A DNA stretch of 64,000 nt from NCBI RefSeq assembly GCF_015674855.1, contig NZ_JADMLG010000001.1, forward strand, positions 819,359 to 883,358, given 5' to 3'. The notes below the pieces were generated by a model, which did no database searches, was not told where the DNA came from, and saw only the letters and a list, made by a program, of their open reading frames with translations. This document shows, piece by piece, positions 1 through 7,875 of the stretch. Numbering within the stretch: the first letter of the stretch is position 1; each line of letters opens with the position of its first letter. Source of the stretch: Nocardia bovistercoris (lineage in GTDB: Bacteria > Actinomycetota > Actinomycetes > Mycobacteriales > Mycobacteriaceae). The position numbers and the translations under genes were made by a program.

Positions 1-1
1 G

Positions 2-1204
2 GCCATCCCCCAGCGCCACCGCGACGATGCGGACGACGACTACGACGACCTCGACGACGAGTACGACGAGGATTTCGACGACGAACTCGATGATGTCGAG
101 GACGACTACGACGATCGCGCGGCCGTCCGGCCGGGCTCGCGGGACCGCGCACGCGGCGGGAGTCGCCCACCCGCCCGTCCGGCCGACTACGACGACTACC
201 GCGATTTCGACGTCCGCTACGACGACGTCCCGGAACGGGGGTCGCGCGGGTCGGGTGCGCGGCGGCGCGGGGACGCGGGCGAGCAGTCCGAGGGCAGGGA
301 CCGGCGGGGCGACTCGCCTTCGAGCCGTCGGGGTCGCGACTCGGACGGATCAGGAGCAGGCCGATCCGCACGAGACATCGGCCGATCCGATGCCCGAGCG
401 ACGGGCCGATCCGGCACGCAGGCAAACGGCCGATCCGGCGGCGATGCCGATCGGTCCGACAGAGCTCGCGCAGGCGCCAACGACACGGGCCGATCCGGCC
501 GGGACGACTCGGCCCGACACACCCCCGAACGCCGAGACACCCCGGTCGATCCGCACACCCGACAAGCACGCCGCACCGACCGGCAGGACACCGCAGCCCC
601 TCGATCCCGCCACACCTCCGAACACCCCGACACATCGATCGATCCGCACACCCGACAGTCACGCCGCACGAGCGGGCACGACCCGGCCGAGCCTCGCACC
701 CGCCACGCCGCCGAACGCCCCGACACCGCCACGCGCGCCCATCGCCCGGACGCCGAGGCCCACACCCGACGCCCGGAGGCCGAAGCCCGACCGCCGCGCC
801 ACACGCCGGACCGCCCCGATGCCGACCGCCGCGCCGACACCGGCCCGCGCGCCGCGCAGCCTCGCGACGGACGCGACCGTTCGGGCGGGAACGCCCCGCG
901 ACCACGCCCCGGCGACGCGAACCGACGCGACCGAATCGGCGCCGAGTACTCCGAATCCGGTCGCCGCCGCCCCATCGACTCGAACGATTTCGACCGATCC
1001 GCGCCGCGCGGCGGAAGATCACCCGACGGCCTCGCCGCCTACGACCCCGCCCCGAACGCTCGCTCACGCTCCAGCACGCCCGACACCCGCGACCGGCACA
1101 CGCAGGATCGCGTGCGCCGCGACTACGACGACCGGTACGCGGACCAGGACGACTACGGCCGCGACAGGTACGACCTGGGGTCGCGTCCACGTCACGGCCG
1201 ATAG
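2..1204 (+). CDS. C-terminal part of a disordered, highly charged protein (5' end outside window)
   Basis: An open frame enters from the left edge and stops at TAG 1202-1204. The first ~45 visible residues are acidic (Asp/Tyr/Glu runs). The rest is a long Arg/Asp/Pro/Ser/Thr-rich tail, with spaced GRS motifs and a duplicated DPHTRQ motif, ending in Tyr/Asp/Arg-rich sequence. I see no folded domain, membrane segment or catalytic motif in the ~400 visible residues, so this is probably an intrinsically disordered tail. Similar Asp/Tyr/Arg tails occur on some membrane proteins of Nocardiaceae (DUF6779-like proteins are one possibility), but the family cannot be assigned without the N-terminus. 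Other frames over this stretch are also open, because of base composition. This frame was chosen because its acidic run and its D/R/Y tail look like real protein composition. Confidence 0.45.
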   Translation, partial: AIPQRHRDDADDDYDDLDDEYDEDFDDELDDVEDDYDDRAAVRPGSRDRARGGSRPPARPADYDDYRDFDVRYDDVPERGSRGSGARRRGDAGEQSEGRDRRGDSPSSRRGRDSDGSGAGRSARDIGRSDARATGRSGTQANGRSGGDADRSDRARAGANDTGRSGRDDSARHTPERRDTPVDPHTRQARRTDRQDTAAPRSRHTSEHPDTSIDPHTRQSRRTSGHDPAEPRTRHAAERPDTATRAHRPDAEAHTRRPEAEARPPRHTPDRPDADRRADTGPRAAQPRDGRDRSGGNAPRPRPGDANRRDRIGAEYSESGRRRPIDSNDFDRSAPRGGRSPDGLAAYDPAPNARSRSSTPDTRDRHTQDRVRRDYDDRYADQDDYGRDRYDLGSRPRHGR

Positions 1205-1615
1205 TCGAAGCATAAGGTTCGGCCACGGCCGCAACCGGCGTGTCGGATCCGATTCAGGCCCGGCCTCGAGGTTGATCTCAGGCCATCCCCTCGGAAGGTG
1301 CCCATCCGACTTCGGTCGAGACGCCGAGACCGGCCACGACCGGAGTCCAGCCCCGACATCGAGCCGGATGGCGACCTCGGCTTCGGTGAAGACGCCGAAT
1401 TCCGGCCACGACCGGAGCAGGCCCAACATCCGGGCGATCTCGGTCGGTCACAGGTCGACTCGGATCGGATTCCGTCCCGACATCGGTCGAGTGGTGAGCC
1501 TCGGCCTCGCGCAGGGTGTCAGGCCCGCGTCCGTCGGTGTTCGGGCCGATGGCCGGTCGCCCCGGCCTCGGTCGGTCGTCGGCTCGGTGCCCGTCGGCCG
1601 AGGTCTCAGGTCGAT
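1205..1615. repeat. Intergenic stretch with imperfect ~72-bp repeats
   Basis: No convincing gene is visible between the charged protein and the DUF1707 gene. Two imperfect copies of a ~72-bp unit lie at about 1311-1381 and 1382-1453. They share the words TTCGGT, GACGCCGA and GGCCACGACCGGAG (1332 and 1404), with weaker echoes such as CCCGACATCGGTCGAG further right. Several frames are open across it, but the translations are Arg/Pro-rich with no recognisable motif. Confidence 0.4.
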
Positions 1616-2047
1616 TCACACGCGGCGGCGACCGCAGCCGAGTCCGGATTCGAATCCGGTGACCATGCGGAAGGCCAGGACCGCGCCCCAGGGGCCGATC
1701 ACCCAGACCGGCCAGAAGTAGGTGAATTCGCCGACGCCGAGGGAGATGGCGGCCCAGATCACCAGGACGAGCAGGCTCACGCCGAACCAAGTGGTGGCTT
1801 CTATGCGCTGCCACAGCGGCACCCGGCGGGGGCGGGTGGCGTGTTCGGTGAGTGCGGGCTTCGACAGGGCGGGCAGGTCGCCGAGTACCAGGTGTAGGTC
1901 GTCGCGGGTGGCGGCGCCGTAGACGGCGGCGACGCGCTGGTCGTATTCGGTGAGGTCGATCCGGCCTTCGGCCAGATGTCGGGCGAGCAGGCGCACCACG
2001 GCGTCGCGTTCGGCGTCCGAGGCGCGAGTTCCGGTCGCGATGTCCAT
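1616..2047 (-). CDS. DUF1707 (SHOCT-like) two-helix membrane protein
   Basis: The protein has 143 residues. Residues ~7-60 match the DUF1707 domain, with the pattern RASDAERDAVVRLL, then a GRIDLTEYDQRV core and DLHLVLGDLP. This small helical domain is common at the N-terminus of actinobacterial membrane proteins. Two hydrophobic segments follow, at about residues 82-102 and 108-128, and a basic tail ends the protein. The ATG at 2047 is preceded by GAAGGA. The gene is divergent from mscR across a short region with an inverted repeat. The molecular role of DUF1707 proteins is not established; a membrane-associated regulatory or stress role is only a guess. Confidence 0.8.
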   Translation of the reverse strand: MDIATGTRASDAERDAVVRLLARHLAEGRIDLTEYDQRVAAVYGAATRDDLHLVLGDLPALSKPALTEHATRPRRVPLWQRIEATTWFGVSLLVLVIWAAISLGVGEFTYFWPVWVIGPWGAVLAFRMVTGFESGLGCGRRRV

Positions 2048-2070
2048 ATCCGAATCCTTCGTCCTTGATG

Positions 2071-2118
2071 TTCCACATTGGAATGTAGATCAAGCATGAA
2101 ACCTCCTATGTGGAATGT
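2071..2118. promoter_or_regulatory. Inverted-repeat cluster between DUF1707 gene and mscR (possible operator)
   Basis: TTCCACAT (2071-2078) is repeated in inverse orientation as ATGTGGAA (2108-2115). ACATTGGAATGT (2075-2086) is itself a near-palindrome. GGAATGT occurs twice in the same direction. The cluster lies just upstream of the DUF1707 start and in the mscR leader, where a regulator of either gene could bind. No regulator gene is adjacent, so the binding protein is unknown. Confidence 0.35.
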
Positions 2119-2210
2119 CAAGTGTCACCGTGGGCGCGCCGTGGCGTCGCGCGCCGCCGCACGGCAGGATGAGCCGTACCGCAGTGGCCAGATCCTCGAG
2201 GAGGTACTTC

Positions 2211-3296
2211 GTGTCGGAAACCGTGCGTGGCGTCGTCGCCCGCGCCAAGGGCGCCCCGGTCGAAATCGTGGACATCGTCATCCCCGATCCGGGTCCGCAC
2301 GACGTGGTGGTGCGGGTGCAGGCGTGCGGCGTCTGCCACACCGACCTGCATTACCGCGAAGGCGGAATCAACGACGAATTCCCGTTCCTGCTCGGACACG
2401 AGGCGGCGGGCGTCGTGGAAACCGTCGGCGCGCAGGTCACCCATGTCGCCGCGGGCGATTTCGTGGTGCTGAACTGGCGGGCGACCTGCGGACAGTGCCG
2501 CGCGTGCAAACGCGGACGGCCCTGGTACTGCTTCGACAGCGGCAACGCGAGCAAGCCCATGACGCTGGCCGACGGCACCGAACTGAGCCCGGCGCTCGGC
2601 ATCGGCGCCTTCGCCGACAAGACCCTCGTGCACGAAAGGCAGTGCACCAAAGTCGATCCCGACGCCGATCCGGCGGTCGCCGGACTACTCGGCTGCGGTG
2701 TCATGGCGGGCATCGGCGCCGCGATGAACACCGGCAATGTCTCGCGCGGCGACTCCGTCGCGGTCATCGGCTGCGGCGGCGTCGGTGACGCCGCCATCGC
2801 GGGCGCGCGGCTCGCGGGCGCGCGCACCATCATCGCCGTCGACCGCGATCCGGCGAAGCTGGAGTGGGCGCGCGAATTCGGCGCGACCCACACCGTCGAC
2901 GCGAGCACCGAGGACGTGGTCGAACGCGTCAAGGAACTCACCGACGAGGTCGGCGCCGACGTGGTCATCGAAGCCGTCGGCCGCCCCGAGACCTGGAAGC
3001 AGGCGTTCTACGCCCGCGACCTGGCGGGCACCGTGGTCCTGGTCGGCGTCCCCACCCCCGACATGACCCTCGACATGCCGCTGATCGACCTGTTCTCACA
3101 CGGCGGCGCGCTGAAATCGTCCTGGTACGGCGACTGTCTGCCGGAACGCGACTTCCCGATGCTGATCGAGCTGTACCGCCAGGGCCGCCTGCCGCTGGAG
3201 AAGTTCGTCACCGAACGCATCGGCCTCGACGACGTCGAAGCCGCCTTCCACGCCATGCACGCGGGCAAGGTGCTGCGCTCGGTGGTGGTCCTGTGA
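2211..3296 (+). CDS. mscR: S-(hydroxymethyl)mycothiol dehydrogenase, zinc-dependent
   Basis: This enzyme oxidises the formaldehyde-mycothiol adduct with NAD+ and is the cytoplasmic formaldehyde-detoxifying dehydrogenase of actinobacteria (AdhE2/MscR, M. tuberculosis Rv2259). The 361-residue medium-chain dehydrogenase shows the catalytic zinc motif CGVCHTD near residue 40 and GHEAAG near 65. The structural zinc motif [10 protein letters not shown] with a following WYC lies near 92-108, and the NAD-binding GCGGVGDAA near 185. The GTG at 2211 was chosen because GAGGAGGTA sits 4-5 nt upstream and the family's N-terminus begins there; an in-frame upstream extension lacks family similarity. Its stop overlaps the next gene by 4 nt. 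The mscR-hydrolase pairing is conserved in mycobacteria. Confidence 0.93.
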   Translation: MSETVRGVVARAKGAPVEIVDIVIPDPGPHDVVVRVQACGVCHTDLHYREGGINDEFPFLLGHEAAGVVETVGAQVTHVAAGDFVVLNWRATCGQCRACKRGRPWYCFDSGNASKPMTLADGTELSPALGIGAFADKTLVHERQCTKVDPDADPAVAGLLGCGVMAGIGAAMNTGNVSRGDSVAVIGCGGVGDAAIAGARLAGARTIIAVDRDPAKLEWAREFGATHTVDASTEDVVERVKELTDEVGADVVIEAVGRPETWKQAFYARDLAGTVVLVGVPTPDMTLDMPLIDLFSHGGALKSSWYGDCLPERDFPMLIELYRQGRLPLEKFVTERIGLDDVEAAFHAMHAGKVLRSVVVL

Positions 3297-3919
3297 CCGC
3301 GCGCGTGGACCGGGTCGTCACCTCGGGCACCTTCTCCCTCGACGGCGGCACCTGGGACGTCGACAACAACGTGTGGCTGATCGGCGACGACCGCCAGGTG
3401 CTCGTGATCGACGCCGCCCACGACGCCGACGCGATCGCGGCGGCGGTCGGCGACCGCGAGGTGGTCGCGGTGCTGTGCACACACGGCCACAACGACCACG
3501 TCACCGTCGCGCCCGCACTGAGCGACCGATTCGACGCGCCCATCCTGCTGCACCCCGGCGACGAACCGCTGTGGCGCATGACCCACCCGGACGTCGACTA
3601 CCGTTCGCTGGCCGACACCGAGCGGATCACCGTGGCCGGCACGGATATCGACGTGTTGCACACGCCGGGGCATTCCCCCGGCTCGGTCAGCCTGTACGTG
3701 CCCGAACTATCGGCCCTGTGGACCGGCGACACGCTGTTCCAGGGCGGACCGGGCGCGACCGGGCGGTCCTACTCCGATTTCGACACCATCATCGATTCCA
3801 TCCGCGACCGCCTGCTCACCCTGCCCGAGGACACCGCGGTGCACACCGGTCACGGCGACGGCACCACCATCGGCGCGGAGCGGCCCGCGTTGGCGGACTG
3901 GATCGCGCGCGGGCACTGA
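3293..3919 (+). CDS. MBL-fold metallohydrolase (Rv2260-like), partner of mscR
   Basis: This 208-residue metallo-beta-lactamase-fold hydrolase resembles glyoxalase II. Metal ligands are visible in THGHNDH (the HxHxDH motif, near residue 63), HTPGHSPG near 122, TGDTLF near 142 and HTGHGDGT near 182. The GTG start overlaps the mscR stop (GTGA), so the two genes should be translationally coupled. From the family and this context it probably hydrolyses the S-formylmycothiol (thioester) made by MscR, or a related thioester. That substrate is inferred, not shown by the sequence. Confidence 0.85.
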   Translation: MTARVDRVVTSGTFSLDGGTWDVDNNVWLIGDDRQVLVIDAAHDADAIAAAVGDREVVAVLCTHGHNDHVTVAPALSDRFDAPILLHPGDEPLWRMTHPDVDYRSLADTERITVAGTDIDVLHTPGHSPGSVSLYVPELSALWTGDTLFQGGPGATGRSYSDFDTIIDSIRDRLLTLPEDTAVHTGHGDGTTIGAERPALADWIARGH

Positions 3920-3928
3920 CCCGACGAT

Positions 3929-3959
3929 GCGGCCCGGTCGAATCCTCGCACCGGGCCGC
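3929..3959. terminator. Hairpin between the metallohydrolase and DUF350 genes (bidirectional)
   Basis: GCGGCCCGGT (3929-3938) pairs perfectly with ACCGGGCCGC (3950-3959) around an 11-nt loop. The two flanking genes converge here. No U-run follows, which is common for actinobacterial terminators. Confidence 0.6.
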
Positions 3960-3980
3960 GCACGTTCAAGCCGCGCACAT

Positions 3981-4430
3981 TCAAAGAATGGCGAAGGCGA
4001 CGACCAGACCGAGCCCGAAGTGCGCGGCGGCGACCACGAGCACCTCGGTGGTGTAGGTGTCGGCGTGCAGCGCGGCCCCGATATCGATGCCGAGCGCCCG
4101 CTCCAGGATGCGCACCGAGATCACCTGGGCGATGATGCCGACCAGACCGTAGATCAGGGCGGCGATGAGACCCTCCGACAGCTTGCCCGCCGAGGAGTAG
4201 ATCGCGAGCACCACGATGAACGCCATGCTGACGATGCCCGCCGCGGTCACGATGATGGCGTTGGGTTTGCCCTCGCTCACCATCCCGCGCAGATGTCCGG
4301 GGGTGGTCAGGTCGATGGCGTAGAAGCCGATCAACATGAGCACCAGGCCGATCACGGCGTAGAGCAGGATCGCGCCGACTCCTTCGCCGAGTGAACTCCA
4401 GTACCCCGATTCGAGGGCGACTGCGGTCAT
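3981..4430 (-). CDS. DUF350 family four-helix membrane protein (YjfL-like)
   Basis: This 149-residue, almost entirely hydrophobic protein has about four membrane helices (residues ~15-37, 57-80, 87-108, 125-149) and the GLVLMLIGFYAIDL and GLVGIIAQV blocks typical of DUF350. The ATG at 4430 has AAAGGACC upstream. It is the last gene of a three-gene unit read leftwards: YgiB-like protein, ATP-grasp ligase, DUF350. In Proteobacteria, DUF350 (YjfL) also occurs beside a glutathionylspermidine-synthase-like ligase (YjfC). The function is unknown; a membrane partner of the ligase is inferred. Confidence 0.85.
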   Translation of the reverse strand: MTAVALESGYWSSLGEGVGAILLYAVIGLVLMLIGFYAIDLTTPGHLRGMVSEGKPNAIIVTAAGIVSMAFIVVLAIYSSAGKLSEGLIAALIYGLVGIIAQVISVRILERALGIDIGAALHADTYTTEVLVVAAAHFGLGLVVAFAIL

Positions 4431-4476
4431 CGATGGTCCTTTCCTGACATGCGAGGTCCGTTCGGTGATTTCCGAA

Positions 4477-5655
4477 TCAGTGCGAGGCCGGGTCGGCGGG
4501 AATGCGGTGCGGGACGAAGGCCGAACTGTCGTCGGTGATCAGGCCCGCGGTTTCTCTGATCCCGAGCCCCGCCGAGGTATCGCCGACGATCCACGCGCCG
4601 AGCACCGGGCGCATATCGTCGAATTCCGGCAGCGGGTCGAGCAATTGGTAGACGAAACCCTCTTCGCCGTACACCCCGCCGGTCGCGGTTTCCATGCCCG
4701 CGCCGACGATGGTCATATTCGCGCCTTCGCGGCCGAGTTTCGGCTTGCGGATGTACTCGGTGAGTTCGTGCGGGTCGTCGAGGTAGGCGGGCAGCAGATT
4801 CGGGTGTCCCGGATACATTTCCCACAGCACCGCAAGAATCGCCTTGTTGCTCAACAGCGTCTTCCACAGCGGCTCCACCCACATGGTGCCGGGCAAGCTG
4901 CTCACCACCCGCTTGCCGAACTCGTCGTCGAGCACCCATTCCCACGGGTAGAGCTTGAAAGCGGCGTCGATCGGCGCCTCGGCGAGGTCGACGAATCGTT
5001 CCAGCGTCGAATCGAATCCGATTTCCTCGATGGGCAGCGCGATGGTGTCGAAACCCGCCTCGGCCGCGGTTTCCTGCATATAGGCGGTGGTGACATTGTC
5101 CTCACCGGTGGCGTCCGCGCCGGACCAGCTGAAATGCAGTTGCGGCGCGGGCAGCAGATCGCGCAGGTCGCCCCAGCGCTCGACCAGTTTCTCGTGCAGC
5201 GAATTCCACTGGTCGTCGTCGGGATACAGCGCGGTCAGCCAATGCCATTGCACGATGGCCGCTTCCAGCAGCGAGGTCGGGGTGTCGGCGTTGTATTCCA
5301 GCAGTTTCGCCGGGCGGCGGGCGTCGTAGCGCAGGTCGAAACGGCCGTAGACGTGTGGATCGGAGCGCCGCCAGGATTCCGCGATCGGCTCCCAACTCCA
5401 TTCCGGCAGGCCGAAATCCCGGAACCGCCCGGTGAGCACGACGTGTTCGACGGCGTGCAGGCACATGGAATGCAGGAGTTCGACATCGGCCTCCAACGCG
5501 AGGATCTCCGCCATGTCGAATTCGTAGTGCACCGACTCGTCCCAGTACGGCCGCGGCTGACCGCTCGCATCCCGGCCCGGCGCGCCGTAGACCAACCCCT
5601 GGCCTTCGACGATCTGCTGCCAATCCGCCCTCGGTGTGCCGCGCACACGCCGCAT
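4477..5655 (-). CDS. Glutathionylspermidine-synthase-like ATP-grasp ligase (YgiC/YjfC family)
   Basis: The protein has 392 residues, close to YgiC/YjfC length. Family features include YWDESVHYEFD near residue 35, RFDLRYD near 105, LLEYNADTPTSLLEA near 118 and the C-terminal ligase-like block KPKLGREGANM near 328. Members have an ATP-grasp fold and are predicted to form an amide (peptide-like) bond. This family lacks the amidase half of true glutathionylspermidine synthase, and actinobacteria make mycothiol rather than glutathione, so the natural substrate is unknown. The ATG start overlaps the stop of the upstream YgiB-like gene by 1 nt (TAATG). DUF350 follows 46 nt downstream. Confidence 0.85.
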   Translation of the reverse strand: MRRVRGTPRADWQQIVEGQGLVYGAPGRDASGQPRPYWDESVHYEFDMAEILALEADVELLHSMCLHAVEHVVLTGRFRDFGLPEWSWEPIAESWRRSDPHVYGRFDLRYDARRPAKLLEYNADTPTSLLEAAIVQWHWLTALYPDDDQWNSLHEKLVERWGDLRDLLPAPQLHFSWSGADATGEDNVTTAYMQETAAEAGFDTIALPIEEIGFDSTLERFVDLAEAPIDAAFKLYPWEWVLDDEFGKRVVSSLPGTMWVEPLWKTLLSNKAILAVLWEMYPGHPNLLPAYLDDPHELTEYIRKPKLGREGANMTIVGAGMETATGGVYGEEGFVYQLLDPLPEFDDMRPVLGAWIVGDTSAGLGIRETAGLITDDSSAFVPHRIPADPASH

Positions 5656-6617
5656 TACGAACCGCTCCCGGTGCTCTTGCTGCCGAGTCCGCCGCGCTGG
5701 ACGGTGGTTCCCGACTTGGTCTTGATCTCCGCGCCTTTGGGCCGGACCGTGGTCCCGCCGGTGGGTGGCTTGCCGATGGTCGAACTGCCGCCGTAGTAGT
5801 AGCGATACTGCGGCCACGCGCCGAGCACGACGATGCCCGCGCCGGAACTGTCGTTGACGAATCCGCTCTGCCCGGGTTGGCAGTACTTGTCGTCGACCAC
5901 GACTTCCTGGCCGTTCTCGTTGATCTGCACGCAGGACGCCGTGACCCGGTCGGGTGCGGTCAACGCGCGGTAGGCGAGGTAGCCGCCGCCGACGAGTCCG
6001 GCGACGCCGACCACCGCGACACCGCCGATGAGCACCCGGTTGCGGGTGCGGCGTTTCGCGTCGGCCGCCGCGGTCGCCGCGCGGTGCGCCTGTTCGGCAT
6101 TGCGACGCGCCTTGTCCCGCGCCCTCGCCTCGGCCACGGTCGGCGGACGCGGCTGGGTGACACCGGGTTCCTGACGCTCGATGCTGCCCTGACGCTGCCC
6201 GCCCACCTGCTCTCCGGGCGGCTGCCAAGCGGGAGGTTGTCCCGGTCCGCCCGACGGCGGAAAGCCAGGCGGAGAACCCTGACCTGGCGGCGGCACGGAA
6301 CCGGACGGAGAACCCTGCCAAGGCGACGGCGCGGAACCGGACGGAGATCCCTGGCCAGGCGGCGGCGCGGCGCCGAACTGCGAACCCTGGAACTGCGGCG
6401 GGACACCTCCGGGCGCCGAACCCTGACCTGGCGGCGGCACCGCGCCGAACGACGACCCCTGGCCCGGCGGCGGCACGGGACCGGGCGGAATACCCTGCCC
6501 CGGCGCCGAGCCTGGAGCGTCCTGTTCGGGACGATCGGCGCCACCGCGCGCCGGATCGCCGCCTCGACCAGCCTGCTCCTCGCGACCGGAACCGTCCGCC
6601 GAATCCCCCGTACTCAC
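5655..6617 (-). CDS. Proline-rich membrane protein with YgiB/DUF1190-like C-terminus
   Basis: The protein has 320 residues. Residues ~40-160 are a disordered Pro/Gly/Gln region built from about ten PPPGQGS-type repeats. A charged stretch (RARDKARRNAEQAHRA) then leads to one hydrophobic helix near residues 195-217. The C-terminal ~100 residues contain CVQINENGQEVV, a second Cys in DDKYCQPGQSG, the Tyr/Gly-rich YRYYYGGSS and an RGGLGSKS end. That end resembles the RGGFG tail of E. coli YgiB (DUF1190), whose gene neighbours the ATP-grasp gene ygiC. The start is GTG 6617, after a G-rich Shine-Dalgarno region. An earlier in-frame start would overlap acyP. The predicted topology is an inside N-terminus and an outside C-terminal domain. 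Confidence 0.72.
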   Translation of the reverse strand: MSTGDSADGSGREEQAGRGGDPARGGADRPEQDAPGSAPGQGIPPGPVPPPGQGSSFGAVPPPGQGSAPGGVPPQFQGSQFGAAPPPGQGSPSGSAPSPWQGSPSGSVPPPGQGSPPGFPPSGGPGQPPAWQPPGEQVGGQRQGSIERQEPGVTQPRPPTVAEARARDKARRNAEQAHRAATAAADAKRRTRNRVLIGGVAVVGVAGLVGGGYLAYRALTAPDRVTASCVQINENGQEVVVDDKYCQPGQSGFVNDSSGAGIVVLGAWPQYRYYYGGSSTIGKPPTGGTTVRPKGAEIKTKSGTTVQRGGLGSKSTGSGS

Positions 6618-6645
6618 AGCACCCCCCGCTGCACCGTCGAATCCA

Positions 6646-6954
6646 CTAGCGCTCCTCGAATCCGGACATATCACCCCGCGCGGGCTCCCAGCTTTCCACA
6701 ACAAGGGTCACCCGACCAGCCGTATCACCCGACCGCAAGACCTCGAGCAACCGCACGCAGTCCGCGCGGCGGCCTTCGGCGACCACGTGGACGCGGCCGT
6801 CGGGCGCGTTCCTGGCATATCCGGCGAGTCCGAGTTCCAGCGCGCGCGAGCGGGTCCACCAGCGGAATCCGACGCCCTGCACGAGGCCGTGCACCCAGGC
6901 GCTCAGCCGCGCGTCGCCGCCGTCCTCGGGACGGGGGCCAGGTAAGTCACCCAT
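6646..6954 (-). CDS. acyP: Acylphosphatase
   Basis: This 102-residue protein contains the acylphosphatase signature: VQGVGFRWWTR near residue 25 (the catalytic Arg in GFR) and YARNAPDGRVHV near 46 (the catalytic Asn). The enzyme hydrolyses carboxyl-phosphate bonds in the cytoplasm. The ATG at 6954 gives the usual ~100-residue length. In M. tuberculosis acyP (Rv2922A) lies between smc and an OsmC gene. Here the OsmC neighbour is kept, but smc is replaced by the YgiB/ATP-grasp/DUF350 unit. Confidence 0.93.
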   Translation of the reverse strand: MGDLPGPRPEDGGDARLSAWVHGLVQGVGFRWWTRSRALELGLAGYARNAPDGRVHVVAEGRRADCVRLLEVLRSGDTAGRVTLVVESWEPARGDMSGFEER

Positions 6955-7126
6955 GCGCAGACGATAACGGGTGTGATGCGGTAGTCCCACCCCACGGTCA
7001 CGCCGCGCTGCGCGACGCACCCCGGACGGGTCGATCCCGCCGGGCGACCACGGCCGTCGTCACCGAAGACAGCCCCGACCGCCGAGCGCGAAACCCACTC
7101 AGGACAGCGGAAATACGAAGAACAGC

Positions 7127-7639
7127 TCAGCCGTCGATCTCGAAGGAAAGAGTGACCTTCGTCCCCGCCTTCAGCGTGCGCCCGACCGTGCACACCTTGT
7201 CGATGGACCGCTGCACGGTGACCAGTAGGCGTTCGCGCGCCTCGTCGTCCAGTTCGCTGAGGTCGAGTTCGAAGACCTCGTCGAGTTGCGGGTACACCTC
7301 GTTCTCGCGATCCGGGTCACCGGAGACCCGGATCGTCGCGTCGAAGTGGTCGCCCAGTTTGCGCGCGAGCGGCAGATCGGCGCTGAGCCCCGAGCAGGCC
7401 GCGAGCGCGATCTTGAGCAGTTCACCCGGCGTGAACCGACCGGGAACGCCCTGGGAGCCGATGAGCACTTCGGCTCCGCGCGAACTGCGGCCGACGTACT
7501 CACGGGTCCCGGTGCGCTCGGCCCACAGCGTGGTTGGAGCCGCGCCGGCCCGAGTCGCGACCGCCGGAGCCGCCGGAGTCGCGGAGGTCGTCGGCGCCGC
7601 CGCGGGCGCACTGTTCGATGCGGAGATCTGCTCGGCCAT
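7127..7639 (-). CDS. OsmC-family peroxide/organic-hydroperoxide resistance-type protein
   Basis: This 170-residue protein opens with a low-complexity Ala/Pro/Thr stretch (residues ~8-35) followed by an OsmC domain. Two conserved cysteines are visible, in LAACSGLSA (near residue 83) and KVCTVGRTL (near 150), which in active members reduce peroxides. It corresponds by position and family to M. tuberculosis Rv2923c, which is adjacent to acyP and mutM. Here a 19-kb block separates it from mutM. A substrate cannot be assigned from sequence. Confidence 0.88.
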   Translation of the reverse strand: MAEQISASNSAPAAAPTTSATPAAPAVATRAGAAPTTLWAERTGTREYVGRSSRGAEVLIGSQGVPGRFTPGELLKIALAACSGLSADLPLARKLGDHFDATIRVSGDPDRENEVYPQLDEVFELDLSELDDEARERLLVTVQRSIDKVCTVGRTLKAGTKVTLSFEIDG

Positions 7640-7875
7640 GTTCTCGATCCTGCCATCGTGATCGGGTCATCCGACATGCCGGTGAACTACAGCACAGCGA
7701 ACATCTGGACCTGCATGCCAACATCGACCGCCCCGACCCGCATTCCGCCACAGGCCCCCACGTCACACCGCGCGGTATCCCCAGCCCCGCAACACCCCCA
7801 CCAAACCCAGCCCCGTCGGGAGCGAGCCCGACGAGCGACGGTTCGCGGCCGTCTCGCAAAATCAACACAACCCCC

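Noticed and set aside
27..1721. Plus-strand frame of ~560 codons starting MRTTTTTTST
   Set aside because: It is a Thr/Pro/Arg-rich out-of-frame reading of the Asp/Arg/Tyr tail and runs on through the repeat region and antisense to the DUF1707 gene.
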